DNA of 5,259 bases from positions 1 to 5,259 of the forward strand of contig RECT01000386.1 of assembly GCA_007693875.1 (NCBI GenBank). The letters run 5' to 3'. A program made the position numbers and the translations under genes. The DNA is from Spirulina sp. DLM2.Bin59. GTDB taxonomy: Bacteria > Cyanobacteriota > Cyanobacteriia > Cyanobacteriales > Spirulinaceae. Under the pieces are notes generated by a model, which was not told the origin of the DNA, did no database searches, and saw only the letters and a program-made list of their open reading frames with translations. Every line of letters begins with the position of its first letter. The stretch's first letter is position 1. Shown piece after piece: positions 1 to 5,259 of the stretch.

Positions 1-456
1 GGGTTCGCTCAACATCCGGTCATAATAACCGCCCCCATAGCCTAAACGGTAGCCCCCCCGATCCCCCCCCACACAGGGGACAAGGATTAAGTCCACTTCA
101 GCCGGACTGAGGCGGGGCAATTGGGGATCGGGTTCGAGGATGCCATATTGTCCCGGTTGGAGGCGATCCGCGTTAGCGTACTCATCGCCCCATTGCCAAC
201 GATGCCACACCAAATCAGCACCGACACAACGGGGTAAACCCCAAGTGATCCCCAAGGTTTGGAACAGGGGGGTTAAGTCCGGTTCTTGACGAAAACTTTG
301 GTAGGCGCAAATTGTTTGAGCCTGTGGTAGGGATGCGGCTAAATGACCACAGAGGCGATCGCTCCTCCCCCGCCAATCCTCCGCCCCAAGGGCCAGCCGT
401 TGCTTCAACAGGCCGCGGCGCAGTTGTTTTTTCGTGGGATTCCCTAAATCTGACAT
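1..456 (-). CDS. 5-formyltetrahydrofolate cyclo-ligase (5,10-methenyltetrahydrofolate synthetase), 3' end cut by window edge
   Basis: This cytosolic enzyme uses ATP to close 5-formyltetrahydrofolate to 5,10-methenyltetrahydrofolate, returning a dead-end folate to one-carbon metabolism. The reading frame runs from an ATG at 456 to the left edge without a stop, giving 152 residues. The family is usually about 180-195 long, so roughly the last 35 residues are missing. The N-terminus has the basic start typical of the family (TKKQLRRGLLKQR, residues 8-20). Near residues 122-147 is the diagnostic block: DLILVP, then GDRGGYRLGYGGGYYDR, the glycine-rich nucleotide and substrate loop. The start lies inside the last codons of mutM in another frame (13-nt overlap). 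No purine-rich ribosome binding site precedes it, so translational coupling to mutM is likely (inference). The frame is intact through two long G runs (C7 and C8 on the plus strand, 53-59 and 63-70). I am sure of the family; only the C-terminus is unseen. Confidence 0.93.
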   Translation of the reverse strand, partial: MSDLGNPTKKQLRRGLLKQRLALGAEDWRGRSDRLCGHLAASLPQAQTICAYQSFRQEPDLTPLFQTLGITWGLPRCVGADLVWHRWQWGDEYANADRLQPGQYGILEPDPQLPRLSPAEVDLILVPCVGGDRGGYRLGYGGGYYDRMLSEP

Positions 457-701
457 TGGGGGCAAAAATGGCTGGATCGGCCCGTAATTTTAATCCGTTC
501 AATGGCCGTCCCACAGACCCGGCAGGGTTGGCCCCGACGGCCGTACACTTGGGCGCGATCGCCATAGTTGCCCGGAACCCCCAATAAATTGAGAAAATCG
601 CTGAAGGTTGTCCCCCCATGGGCGATCGCCTCCTCTAAAACCGCCAGAATTTGGCCGTGAATTTTTGTAATTTGAACAAGGGTGAGGTGGGCGGCGATCG
701 C
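355..701. repeat. Cluster of HIP1 octamers (GCGATCGC)
   Basis: Four exact GCGATCGC palindromes lie at 355-362, 555-562, 622-629 and 694-701, within the folate ligase and mutM genes. Six more are at 1922, 2606, 3164, 3675, 4326 and 5073. All ten fall inside coding sequence. Chance expectation for one octamer in this length is about 0.1, so this marks the DNA as cyanobacterial and native. The role of HIP1 in the cell is not settled. Confidence 0.9.
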
Positions 702-1277
702 TTCGGGCCGCACCCCACTGGCAAAACACACCTCATCAACATAAATATTCCCCAGCCCCGCCACAATACCTTGATCCAACAACGCCGCCTTGATCGTCCG
801 CTGGGTCTTCTGGAGTCGAGATTGTAAATAGGCGGGGGTAAATTCCGGATCAAAGGGTTCCGGGCCTAAGCGGGTCAGGCCCGTAATAATCGACTCGCGG
901 GGCACACCAGGGGGAACCAGCCAGACCTGGCCAAAGGTGCGACTATCCACAAACCGCAATTCTTGCCCCTGATCAAAGAACAGCCGAATCCGTGTGTGCT
1001 TTTCTAAGGGTTCCGTCCTCTGCACCCAAAACAGTTGCCCCGTCATCCGCAGATGCACCCCCAGCCAACCCCCAGAGGCCAACTGAGCCAACAAATATTT
1101 ACCCCGCCGCTGCCAGGCTTGAATCCCATCCCCCGCTAGCCATGGGGAAAACTGCTCAACAGAAAGAGGGTAGGCAAGGCTGCGTTTCAGCAACACTTCC
1201 CCCCCCTCCAAGGTTCGGCCCGTGGTTTGCGACTGCAAGCCCCGCCTTACCGTTTCAACTTCTGGAAGTTCTGGCAC
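444..1277 (-). CDS. mutM: Formamidopyrimidine-DNA glycosylase / AP lyase (Fpg, MutM)
   Basis: This base-excision repair enzyme removes 8-oxoguanine and FAPY lesions and cuts the resulting abasic site. The 277-residue length is normal for the family. The start codon is GTG; the frame then reads PELPEVETVRRGL. The position is fixed because the mature protein must begin with the catalytic Pro2, followed by Glu3. Other expected residues are visible: Lys60 in RRGKYLL, the void-filling set Met78, Arg113 and Phe115, the helix-two-turn-helix segment around 168-192 (DQGIVAGLGNIYVDE), and a C-terminal zinc finger with Cys252, Cys255, Cys272 and Cys275 plus Arg267 in the GRSSHF hairpin. All catalytic and metal-binding residues are present, so it should be active. 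It begins 12 nt after the psaE stop and overlaps the next gene by 13 nt, indicating co-transcription. An AGGA lies only 3 nt before the GTG, and a short inverted repeat may mask it. Confidence 0.97.
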   Translation of the reverse strand: MPELPEVETVRRGLQSQTTGRTLEGGEVLLKRSLAYPLSVEQFSPWLAGDGIQAWQRRGKYLLAQLASGGWLGVHLRMTGQLFWVQRTEPLEKHTRIRLFFDQGQELRFVDSRTFGQVWLVPPGVPRESIITGLTRLGPEPFDPEFTPAYLQSRLQKTQRTIKAALLDQGIVAGLGNIYVDEVCFASGVRPEAIAAHLTLVQITKIHGQILAVLEEAIAHGGTTFSDFLNLLGVPGNYGDRAQVYGRRGQPCRVCGTAIERIKITGRSSHFCPQCQI

Positions 1278-1280
1278 AAA

Positions 1281-1314
1281 TCCTGAACTCTAGGCTTTTG
1301 CTGCTTTTTCAGGA
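1281..1314 (-). promoter_or_regulatory. Short inverted repeat spanning the psaE end and mutM ribosome binding site
   Basis: On the minus strand TCCTGAA (1314-1308, within the Ala64-Pro65-Glu66 codons of psaE) is the exact reverse complement of TTCAGGA (1287-1281), with a 20-nt loop holding the psaE stop. The downstream arm contains the AGGA that precedes the mutM GTG by 3 nt. In the mRNA this could form a weak hairpin masking the mutM ribosome binding site, opened by ribosomes finishing psaE. The repeat is seen directly; the regulatory role is inference, and a 7-bp stem could arise by chance. Confidence 0.35.
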
Positions 1315-1505
1315 GCGGCTTTCACCACTTCTACTTCATGTTCGCCGAAGTTGTTGGTGGCTACACCGGAGTAGTTCACCTTGTTAAAGCGAACAATCAC
1401 CGGGTAGATAATGCCACTTTTATCAACCGAGGCAACAGTGCCCACATCTTGATACCAGTAGGATTCTTTGCGTAAAATTTTGACGACATCACCGCGCTTT
1501 GCCAT
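1290..1505 (-). CDS. psaE: Photosystem I reaction centre subunit IV (PsaE)
   Basis: PsaE is a small peripheral protein on the cytoplasmic (stromal) face of photosystem I. It helps dock ferredoxin and supports cyclic electron flow. The 71-residue product has the SH3-like beta-barrel signature of the family: MAKRGDVVKILRKESYWY at 1-18, DVGTVASVDKSGIIYPVIV at 20-38, RFNKVNY at 39-45 and TNNFGEHEVEVV at 50-61. The loop before TNNF is short (SGVA), as in plant and some cyanobacterial PsaE, whereas others carry a longer insertion there. After the barrel is a ten-residue Ala/Lys-rich tail. I chose the ATG at 1505 because the family starts with this M-A-x-RG pattern and a GGAG ribosome binding site sits 9 nt upstream. 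The frame is open for 14 more codons, to an ATG at 1547, but that extension resembles nothing in PsaE and would bury the binding site. It is the first gene of the group continuing into mutM. Confidence 0.97.
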   Translation of the reverse strand: MAKRGDVVKILRKESYWYQDVGTVASVDKSGIIYPVIVRFNKVNYSGVATNNFGEHEVEVVKAAPEKAAKA

Positions 1506-1696
1506 AAAATTTGTCTCCATTAACAGTCTGGATTTATCTAAACTCAAGCCTACACGGAAACTCGATGCTCTGCCTACCCTCAGTTTTAAGTTTTATGAAG
1601 ACCGGAGGAAACGGCGCGGGGGCTAGCCCAAGCACCGCCCGCAAAAAAATCAGCATTCCTTGCTACCCTTAAAAACAGCCCAATTCCTCCAAGACC
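1506..1696. promoter_or_regulatory. Divergent psaE/trpD intergenic region, presumed promoters
   Basis: These 191 nt separate the divergent psaE and trpD starts and must carry both 5' control regions unless the genes are read from afar. I could not pick a convincing -35/-10 pair for either direction. Visible landmarks are an AT-rich stretch at 1583-1596 with a direct TTTTA repeat, a perfect ten-base palindrome GGGCTAGCCC at 1620-1629, and an A7 run at 1643-1649 on the plus strand. A GGAGG at 1604-1608 on the plus strand is followed by no start codon at a usable distance. I found no canonical pair of TTACA repeats of the high-light (HLR1) type expected at many photosystem I promoters. No RNA gene or riboswitch was recognised. 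Confidence 0.45.
1515..1518 (-). promoter_or_regulatory. Ribosome binding site of psaE
   Basis: GGAG on the minus strand lies 9 nt before the psaE ATG at 1505. It is the clearest Shine-Dalgarno match before any start in the window. It decides in favour of that ATG over the in-frame ATGs at 1520 and 1547, since this element would fall within or after those starts. Confidence 0.7.
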
Positions 1697-2740
1697 ATGG
1701 CGCAAACCCCTGACCTCTGGCCCACGCTGCTGCAACAACTCCTCGATCGCCAATCCCTCACCCCTGATCAAGCTGCCCAACTGATGACCGGCTGGCTTGA
1801 TGAAGAAATTCCTGCGGTACTCTCCGGGGCGATCCTGGCCGCCATCCAAGCCAAAGGGGTTTCCGCTTCAGAATTAGCCGGGATGGCCCGCGTCCTTCAG
1901 GGGCAATCCCGCCACCAGGAGGCGATCGCCCATAGCACCCCCGTCATTGATACCTGCGGCACAGGGGGCGATGGCTCCCACACGTTTAATATTTCCACTG
2001 CCGTTGCCTTTGTTTGTGCGGCGGCCGGCGTAGCGGTGGCGAAACATGGCAACCGCTCCGCTTCGAGTAAGGTGGGTTCGGCGGATGTGTTGGAGGCCTT
2101 GGGCGTGAATTTAACCGCCCCACCGGAGCAGGTGCAAGCGGCCCTAACCGCCGTGGGGATCACCTTCCTGTTTGCCCCCGGTTGGCATCCCGCCATGAAG
2201 GCGGTGGTTCCCTTCCGTAAGGCGTTGAAAGTGCGGACGGTGTTTAATCTTTTGGGGCCGTTGGTGAATCCCCTCCGGCCCACGGGCCAGGTGATCGGTG
2301 TCTACGATCCGGCCTTTATTGAACCCATGGCAGCGGCGTTGCAACAGTTGGGTTTAGGGAAGGCGATCGTGCTCCATGGCCGGGAAGGGTTAGATGAGGC
2401 GGGTTTAGGGGATGCCACAGATTTAGCGGTGGTGGAGGGCGGAACCCTACAAACCACGGTGCTCAATCCCCAGGATTTTGGCTTAACATCTGCCCCCCTT
2501 GCGGCCCTTCAAGGGGGAGAACTGGCGGAAAATACCGCCATTTTAACCGCTGTATTACAGGGGAAAGGGACGGCGGCCCAGATGGATGTGGTGGCCTTGA
2601 ATGGGGCGATCGCCCTCCAGGTGGCCGGTGTTGTGCCAATGTTGGATCATGCCGCTGGCATTGCGAAAGCACGGGAAATTCTCGCCACTGGGGCCGCCTG
2701 GGATAAATTGCAAGCCCTAATTACCTTTTTGCAGTCCTAA
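1697..2740 (+). CDS. trpD: Anthranilate phosphoribosyltransferase (TrpD)
   Basis: This cytosolic enzyme transfers the phosphoribosyl group of PRPP to anthranilate, the second committed step of tryptophan synthesis. The 347-residue length is typical. An N-terminal helical domain (about 1-75) is followed by the alpha/beta catalytic domain. The PRPP-binding glycine loop CGTGGDGSHTFNIST is at 87-101 and KHGNRSASSKVGSADVLE at 116-133. The anthranilate-channel segment HPAMKAVVPFRKALKVRTVFN is at 164-184 (His164, Arg180), then LLGPLVNPLRPTGQ. An Asp233-Glu234 pair in GLDEAG matches the second metal-binding site. No key residue is missing. It is not fused to an amidotransferase (TrpG) domain and no other trp gene is in view, fitting the scattered trp genes usual in cyanobacteria. 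No clear ribosome binding site precedes the ATG, but the N-terminus agrees in length with the family. The DUF29 gene follows after 3 nt. Confidence 0.97.
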   Translation: MAQTPDLWPTLLQQLLDRQSLTPDQAAQLMTGWLDEEIPAVLSGAILAAIQAKGVSASELAGMARVLQGQSRHQEAIAHSTPVIDTCGTGGDGSHTFNISTAVAFVCAAAGVAVAKHGNRSASSKVGSADVLEALGVNLTAPPEQVQAALTAVGITFLFAPGWHPAMKAVVPFRKALKVRTVFNLLGPLVNPLRPTGQVIGVYDPAFIEPMAAALQQLGLGKAIVLHGREGLDEAGLGDATDLAVVEGGTLQTTVLNPQDFGLTSAPLAALQGGELAENTAILTAVLQGKGTAAQMDVVALNGAIALQVAGVVPMLDHAAGIAKAREILATGAAWDKLQALITFLQS

Positions 2741-2743
2741 ACC

Positions 2744-3181
2744 ATGGCCGAGCCGATTTCCTACGACCAAGATTTCTATGGTTGGGTGCAGCAGCAGATG
2801 ACGCTGTTGCAACAGGGGCGGCTGGAGGAATTGGATCGAGACCATTTGTTAGAGGAGTTGGCGGATTTGGGGCGTTCAGAAAAACGGGCCTTAACCAGCC
2901 AAATTGCCCGGCTGTGCTGCCATTGGCTGAAATGGCATTATCAACCTGCTCGCCGCAGTCGCTCTTGGGTACTGACAATCCGGGGTGCTCGCCAAGAGAT
3001 TCAGAGCCTATTGCGGGATAACCCCAGCCTCAAGGGAAAATTAGCCGAGGTTTTTGCCGATGGCTATAACCGGGGGCGATTGTTGGCCTTGGATGAAACG
3101 GGGTTAGCAGATAGCGTCATCCCCGAAGTTGCCCCCTTCACATTTACCGCAGCGATGGAAGAGGCGATCGCCTGGGATTAA
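2744..3181 (+). CDS. DUF29 family protein, function unknown
   Basis: A 145-residue protein recognised as DUF29, a family expanded in cyanobacteria and without an assigned biochemical role. The pattern is complete. YDQDFYGWVQQQMTLL is at 7-22 and LDRDHLLEELADLGRSEKRAL at 30-50. The core SQIARLCCHWLKWHYQP at 52-68 is followed by RRSRSW (70-75) and TIRGARQEI. NPSLK is at 93-97, and a C-terminal part around 108-132 contains LDETGL and VIPEVAPFT. It looks all-helical and soluble, with no signal peptide or membrane segment. The ATG comes 3 nt after the trpD stop with no obvious ribosome binding site of its own, so it is probably translated by coupling from a shared mRNA (inference). Both genes begin within the same CCATGG context. 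Adjacency to trpD may not be functional, since DUF29 genes occur in many copies in many contexts. Confidence 0.9.
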   Translation: MAEPISYDQDFYGWVQQQMTLLQQGRLEELDRDHLLEELADLGRSEKRALTSQIARLCCHWLKWHYQPARRSRSWVLTIRGARQEIQSLLRDNPSLKGKLAEVFADGYNRGRLLALDETGLADSVIPEVAPFTFTAAMEEAIAWD

Positions 3182-3224
3182 TCCCCGATGACATTCCACA
3201 GGTTAAGATCGATTATTTGAGTGC

Positions 3225-3366
3225 ATGGTGCGTCAGACACAATTTAACCATCAACATCATCACTGATCCGGTCTGACGCACCCTACGCTTGGGTTGTAGA
3301 GTCGTAGGGTGCGTCAGAGCGATTAATCTCCGATGCAAACGAGTAGCGCAACGGCTGACGCACCAT
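3225..3366. repeat. Nested inverted-repeat element, MITE-like, between convergent genes
   Basis: The ten-base unit GGTGCGTCAG occurs four times in alternating orientation: plus at 3227-3236, minus at 3273-3282, plus at 3308-3317 and minus at 3355-3364. The outer copies form perfect 12-bp terminal inverted repeats (3225-3236 and 3355-3366). The first two copies also pair over 12 bp (3227-3238 and 3271-3282), and the middle copies over 16 bp. Spacing is nearly symmetrical: 36 nt between the first two and 37 nt between the last two. No transposase is encoded, and no target duplication is evident beyond an ambiguous AT. The layout suggests a non-autonomous mobile repeat or two such repeats back to back. 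It may also act as a transcription barrier between the DUF29 and kinase genes. The repeats are seen directly; mobility is inference. Confidence 0.75.
3272..3318. repeat. Perfect 16-bp stem with 15-nt loop inside the repeat element
   Basis: Positions 3272-3287 (TCTGACGCACCCTACG) are the exact reverse complement of 3303-3318, with a loop at 3288-3302. This is the strongest hairpin in the window and would fold in RNA from either strand. Neither arm is followed by a T run, so it is not a standard intrinsic terminator. It could still protect 3' ends or slow convergent transcription from the flanking genes. Confidence 0.8.
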
Positions 3367-3388
3367 TTATTCTAGTCCTTTGGCTTCC

Positions 3389-5236
3389 CTACTGACTGCT
3401 CAAAGCCTCCACGGGCGTTGCTGCCTCCGGTAACGGCCCATCTGCGGCGGGTTTAACTAGGGTTGATAAACGAATCGGCAATAAAACCGTAAACGTGGTT
3501 TGCTGCCCCAACTCCGATGCACAGGTTAAGGATCCTTGGTGTTTCTCCACCACAATTTGATGACTGATGGCCAACCCCAAACCTGTGCCCACTCCCTCCG
3601 GTTTAGTGGTGAAAAACGTTTTAAAAATATTCTCTAAATTCTCCGGCTTAATACCGTGGCCATTATCCGTAATGGCGATCGCCACCTGATCCCCCTCCCA
3701 CCGTTCCGTCCTTAACGTAATTTGCGGCGGGGTTTCCGTCTGGCCTTCGAGGGCATCAAGGGCATTGCTCAACAGATTCATAAACACCTGATATAAAGAG
3801 CCAGAATAACCCTCAATTTCCGGGAGTTCCCCATAATACTTAATCACCTCCACCCCCTTCTTAATGCGATTATTCAAAATCAGCAGCGTACTGTCTAAGC
3901 AAGCATGGATGTCTACACCGTGGGGATTAACATCATCAAGGCGGGAGAAATTGCGCAAACTGAGGACGATCTGACGGGTGCGATCGGCCCCCACCTGCAT
4001 CGATTGCAGCAATTTGGGTAAATCGGTTTTTAAAAACTCCTGATCTAACTCCTCTGCTGTTGCTTCGATTTCAGCCTGTAAATCCGGGGGAATATGGGCT
4101 AACACCCGTTCATAGGCCTCCAGCAGTTGAAACAGATCATCAACATAGTTGTGGGCATGGACGAGGTTGCCATGGATAAAGTTAACGGGATTATTGATTT
4201 CATGGGCCACCCCCGCCACCATTCGCCCTAAACTGGACATTTTTTCGCTGGCCAAGAGTTGTTGAGCCGTCGCCGCTTTCTGTTCCGCCAGCAGTTCCTT
4301 CACATATTCAATCAACTGATTGAGGGCGATCGCCACCGTCCCCACCTCATCCCCCGTCATCACCATAGCCCGGCGGTCAAAATCCCCATCCTCCGTCACC
4401 GCCCTCGCCACTTTTGTGACTTCCTGAAGGGGTTGGGCAATGGCCCGGCTGGCAAAAATCGTCCAAATCACCGCGATCAAAATTGAAAGGCTGATACTCC
4501 CCGCCAGCAAATAGAGGCGAATTTGATTCCAATGGCGCAATTGGGCTTCAATGACGGCCTTTTCCTCCCGAGCATGGCTGACCAACTCCACCAACTCCTC
4601 AGAAATCCCATCCACATGGAGAGCAAGGGGACTATTGGTAAATTCCATTAACTCTGTACGCATCCTGGCCACTTCCACCGCAGAAGGCGTTGGGCCAAAA
4701 CCAGCCACCAAATCCGCCAACTGATCAAAGTACGCTGTCGGGACATCTCGGTAAGTCGCCAAAAAACGGGCTAAATGATAGCCCTCCAGTTCATATTCAG
4801 CATAAATCTTGGATTTGTCTTGCGCATGAAAGGCTTCAAGCTCCGCCCAAATTGCGTCTAACTCCGCTTGATGGGCCAGGAGATGCTTATATTCCCGCTC
4901 AAAAGCAGGAAAATCCGCCGCCAGGGCAATCAGTTGTTGCTGCTCGGTGCGAGATTGCAGCACCGCCGTTTGCAACCGGCGATACAGATCCACTTCCCCA
5001 TGGGCATGTTCCTGAGCTTGCCAAACCCGCCGTTGATAGATTTCCCCCCAGATAAGGCCGACGCTAGAGCCGGCGATCGCCACCGTCAGCACAATAATAT
5101 AACCCGCCGCAATCTTCCGCCCCACCCGCAGCCGACTCAACCACGCTGTCAAACCCCGTTGGGGCAAAGACAGCGTATATTGCATCGTCGATTTAAAAAC
5201 TGAGGGCTTGGTGGAGGTGGGAGAATTCAACGACAT
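3389..5236 (-). CDS. Membrane-bound sensor histidine kinase with HAMP domain (HPK4-type)
   Basis: A complete 615-residue sensor kinase of a two-component system. After a cytoplasmic basic N-terminus, transmembrane helix 1 is at about 42-63. A helical periplasmic region follows (about 65-240), rich in Gln, Glu and Ala and probably a helix-bundle sensor. Transmembrane helix 2 is at about 241-262 and a HAMP domain at about 263-315. A coiled linker leads to the phosphoacceptor helix SSLGRMVAGVAHEINNPVNF with His345. The ATPase domain has an N box (NLLSNALDAL, 487-496), G1 (DNGHGI, 524-529), F box (FKTFFTTKP, 538-546) and G2 (GTGLGLAIS, 550-558). An insertion of about 50 acidic residues between the two dimerisation helices (about 366-412) is common in this class. 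All catalytic motifs are intact. A Pro/Ala-rich tail follows the last strand. The ligand is unknown. No response regulator lies in the window. The ATG at 5236 gives the full frame; an ATG at 5185 is possible, and neither has a strong ribosome binding site. Confidence 0.93.
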   Translation of the reverse strand: MSLNSPTSTKPSVFKSTMQYTLSLPQRGLTAWLSRLRVGRKIAAGYIIVLTVAIAGSSVGLIWGEIYQRRVWQAQEHAHGEVDLYRRLQTAVLQSRTEQQQLIALAADFPAFEREYKHLLAHQAELDAIWAELEAFHAQDKSKIYAEYELEGYHLARFLATYRDVPTAYFDQLADLVAGFGPTPSAVEVARMRTELMEFTNSPLALHVDGISEELVELVSHAREEKAVIEAQLRHWNQIRLYLLAGSISLSILIAVIWTIFASRAIAQPLQEVTKVARAVTEDGDFDRRAMVMTGDEVGTVAIALNQLIEYVKELLAEQKAATAQQLLASEKMSSLGRMVAGVAHEINNPVNFIHGNLVHAHNYVDDLFQLLEAYERVLAHIPPDLQAEIEATAEELDQEFLKTDLPKLLQSMQVGADRTRQIVLSLRNFSRLDDVNPHGVDIHACLDSTLLILNNRIKKGVEVIKYYGELPEIEGYSGSLYQVFMNLLSNALDALEGQTETPPQITLRTERWEGDQVAIAITDNGHGIKPENLENIFKTFFTTKPEGVGTGLGLAISHQIVVEKHQGSLTCASELGQQTTFTVLLPIRLSTLVKPAADGPLPEAATPVEALSSQ

Positions 5237-5259
5237 GGGTCAGTTCTGAGAAGCGTTTC

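Noticed and set aside
312..587. Open frame on the plus strand (91 codons) opposite the ligase and mutM
   Set aside because: It lies antisense to two confidently identified genes, shows no family resemblance and is explained by their GC-rich codons.
992..1387. Open frame on the plus strand (131 codons) across mutM and psaE
   Set aside because: It runs antisense over two conserved genes and their junction; the composition is low-complexity Pro/Ser/Leu with no recognisable domain.
1506..1547. Longer PsaE start at the in-frame ATG at 1547
   Set aside because: The 14 extra residues are not PsaE-like, and the GGAG ribosome binding site points to the ATG at 1505.
1616..1649. GC-rich hairpin next to an A/T run as an intrinsic terminator
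   Set aside because: The run is A on the plus strand after the stem, and T before the stem on the minus strand, so neither orientation gives a stem followed by T. The stem itself is only 5 bp.
1897..2283. Minus-strand open frame inside trpD
   Set aside because: It is a shadow of the conserved PRPP-binding region of trpD, without a ribosome binding site or family features.
3225..3366. CRISPR array
   Set aside because: The repeated unit is only ten bases and alternates in orientation, with no uniform direct repeats or spacers.
3182..3388. Small protein gene or RNA gene in the convergent gap
   Set aside because: I found no convincing frame with a start and binding site, and no tRNA or known RNA pattern; the palindromic repeat explains most of the structure.
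4690..5203. Two overlapping plus-strand open frames opposite the kinase N-terminal half
   Set aside because: Both are rich in Pro, Arg and Gln from reverse reading of the kinase codons, and the kinase frame is complete and conserved.

Overview
The window comes from a cyanobacterium. The gene for the photosystem I subunit PsaE is present, and ten exact copies of the octamer GCGATCGC (HIP1, a cyanobacterial hallmark) lie in about 5.3 kb. The protein-coding style is also typical: a DUF29 protein and an HPK4-type histidine kinase with a cyanobacterial-looking N-terminus. I cannot name the genus.

Layout. Positions 1-1505 are a tight minus-strand group read psaE -> mutM -> 5-formyltetrahydrofolate cyclo-ligase. 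The psaE and mutM genes are 12 nt apart. The mutM and ligase genes overlap by 13 nt, and the ligase is cut off by the left edge of the window. Positions 1506-1696 are a 191-nt divergent intergenic region that must hold the 5' control regions of psaE and trpD. Positions 1697-3181 are a plus-strand pair, trpD (anthranilate phosphoribosyltransferase) followed after 3 nt by a DUF29 gene. Positions 3182-3388 lie between convergent genes and hold a nested inverted-repeat element of about 142 bp that looks like a MITE or a related palindromic repeat. Positions 3389-5236 are a minus-strand gene for a complete two-transmembrane sensor histidine kinase. The last 23 nt are its upstream sequence only.

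How the genes relate. The minus-strand group links a light-reaction subunit, repair of oxidised guanine and folate salvage. The first two fit a theme of photosynthetic oxidative stress, but that link is inference. TrpD supplies tryptophan synthesis, and the DUF29 partner has no known function. The kinase stands alone, with no response regulator in view.

The window is mostly ordinary chromosomal core. I see no defence system, CRISPR array, prophage, RNA gene or clearly new system. The items most worth checking are a short inverted repeat that would pair the end of psaE with the mutM ribosome binding site, and the four-copy inverted repeat at 3225-3366.
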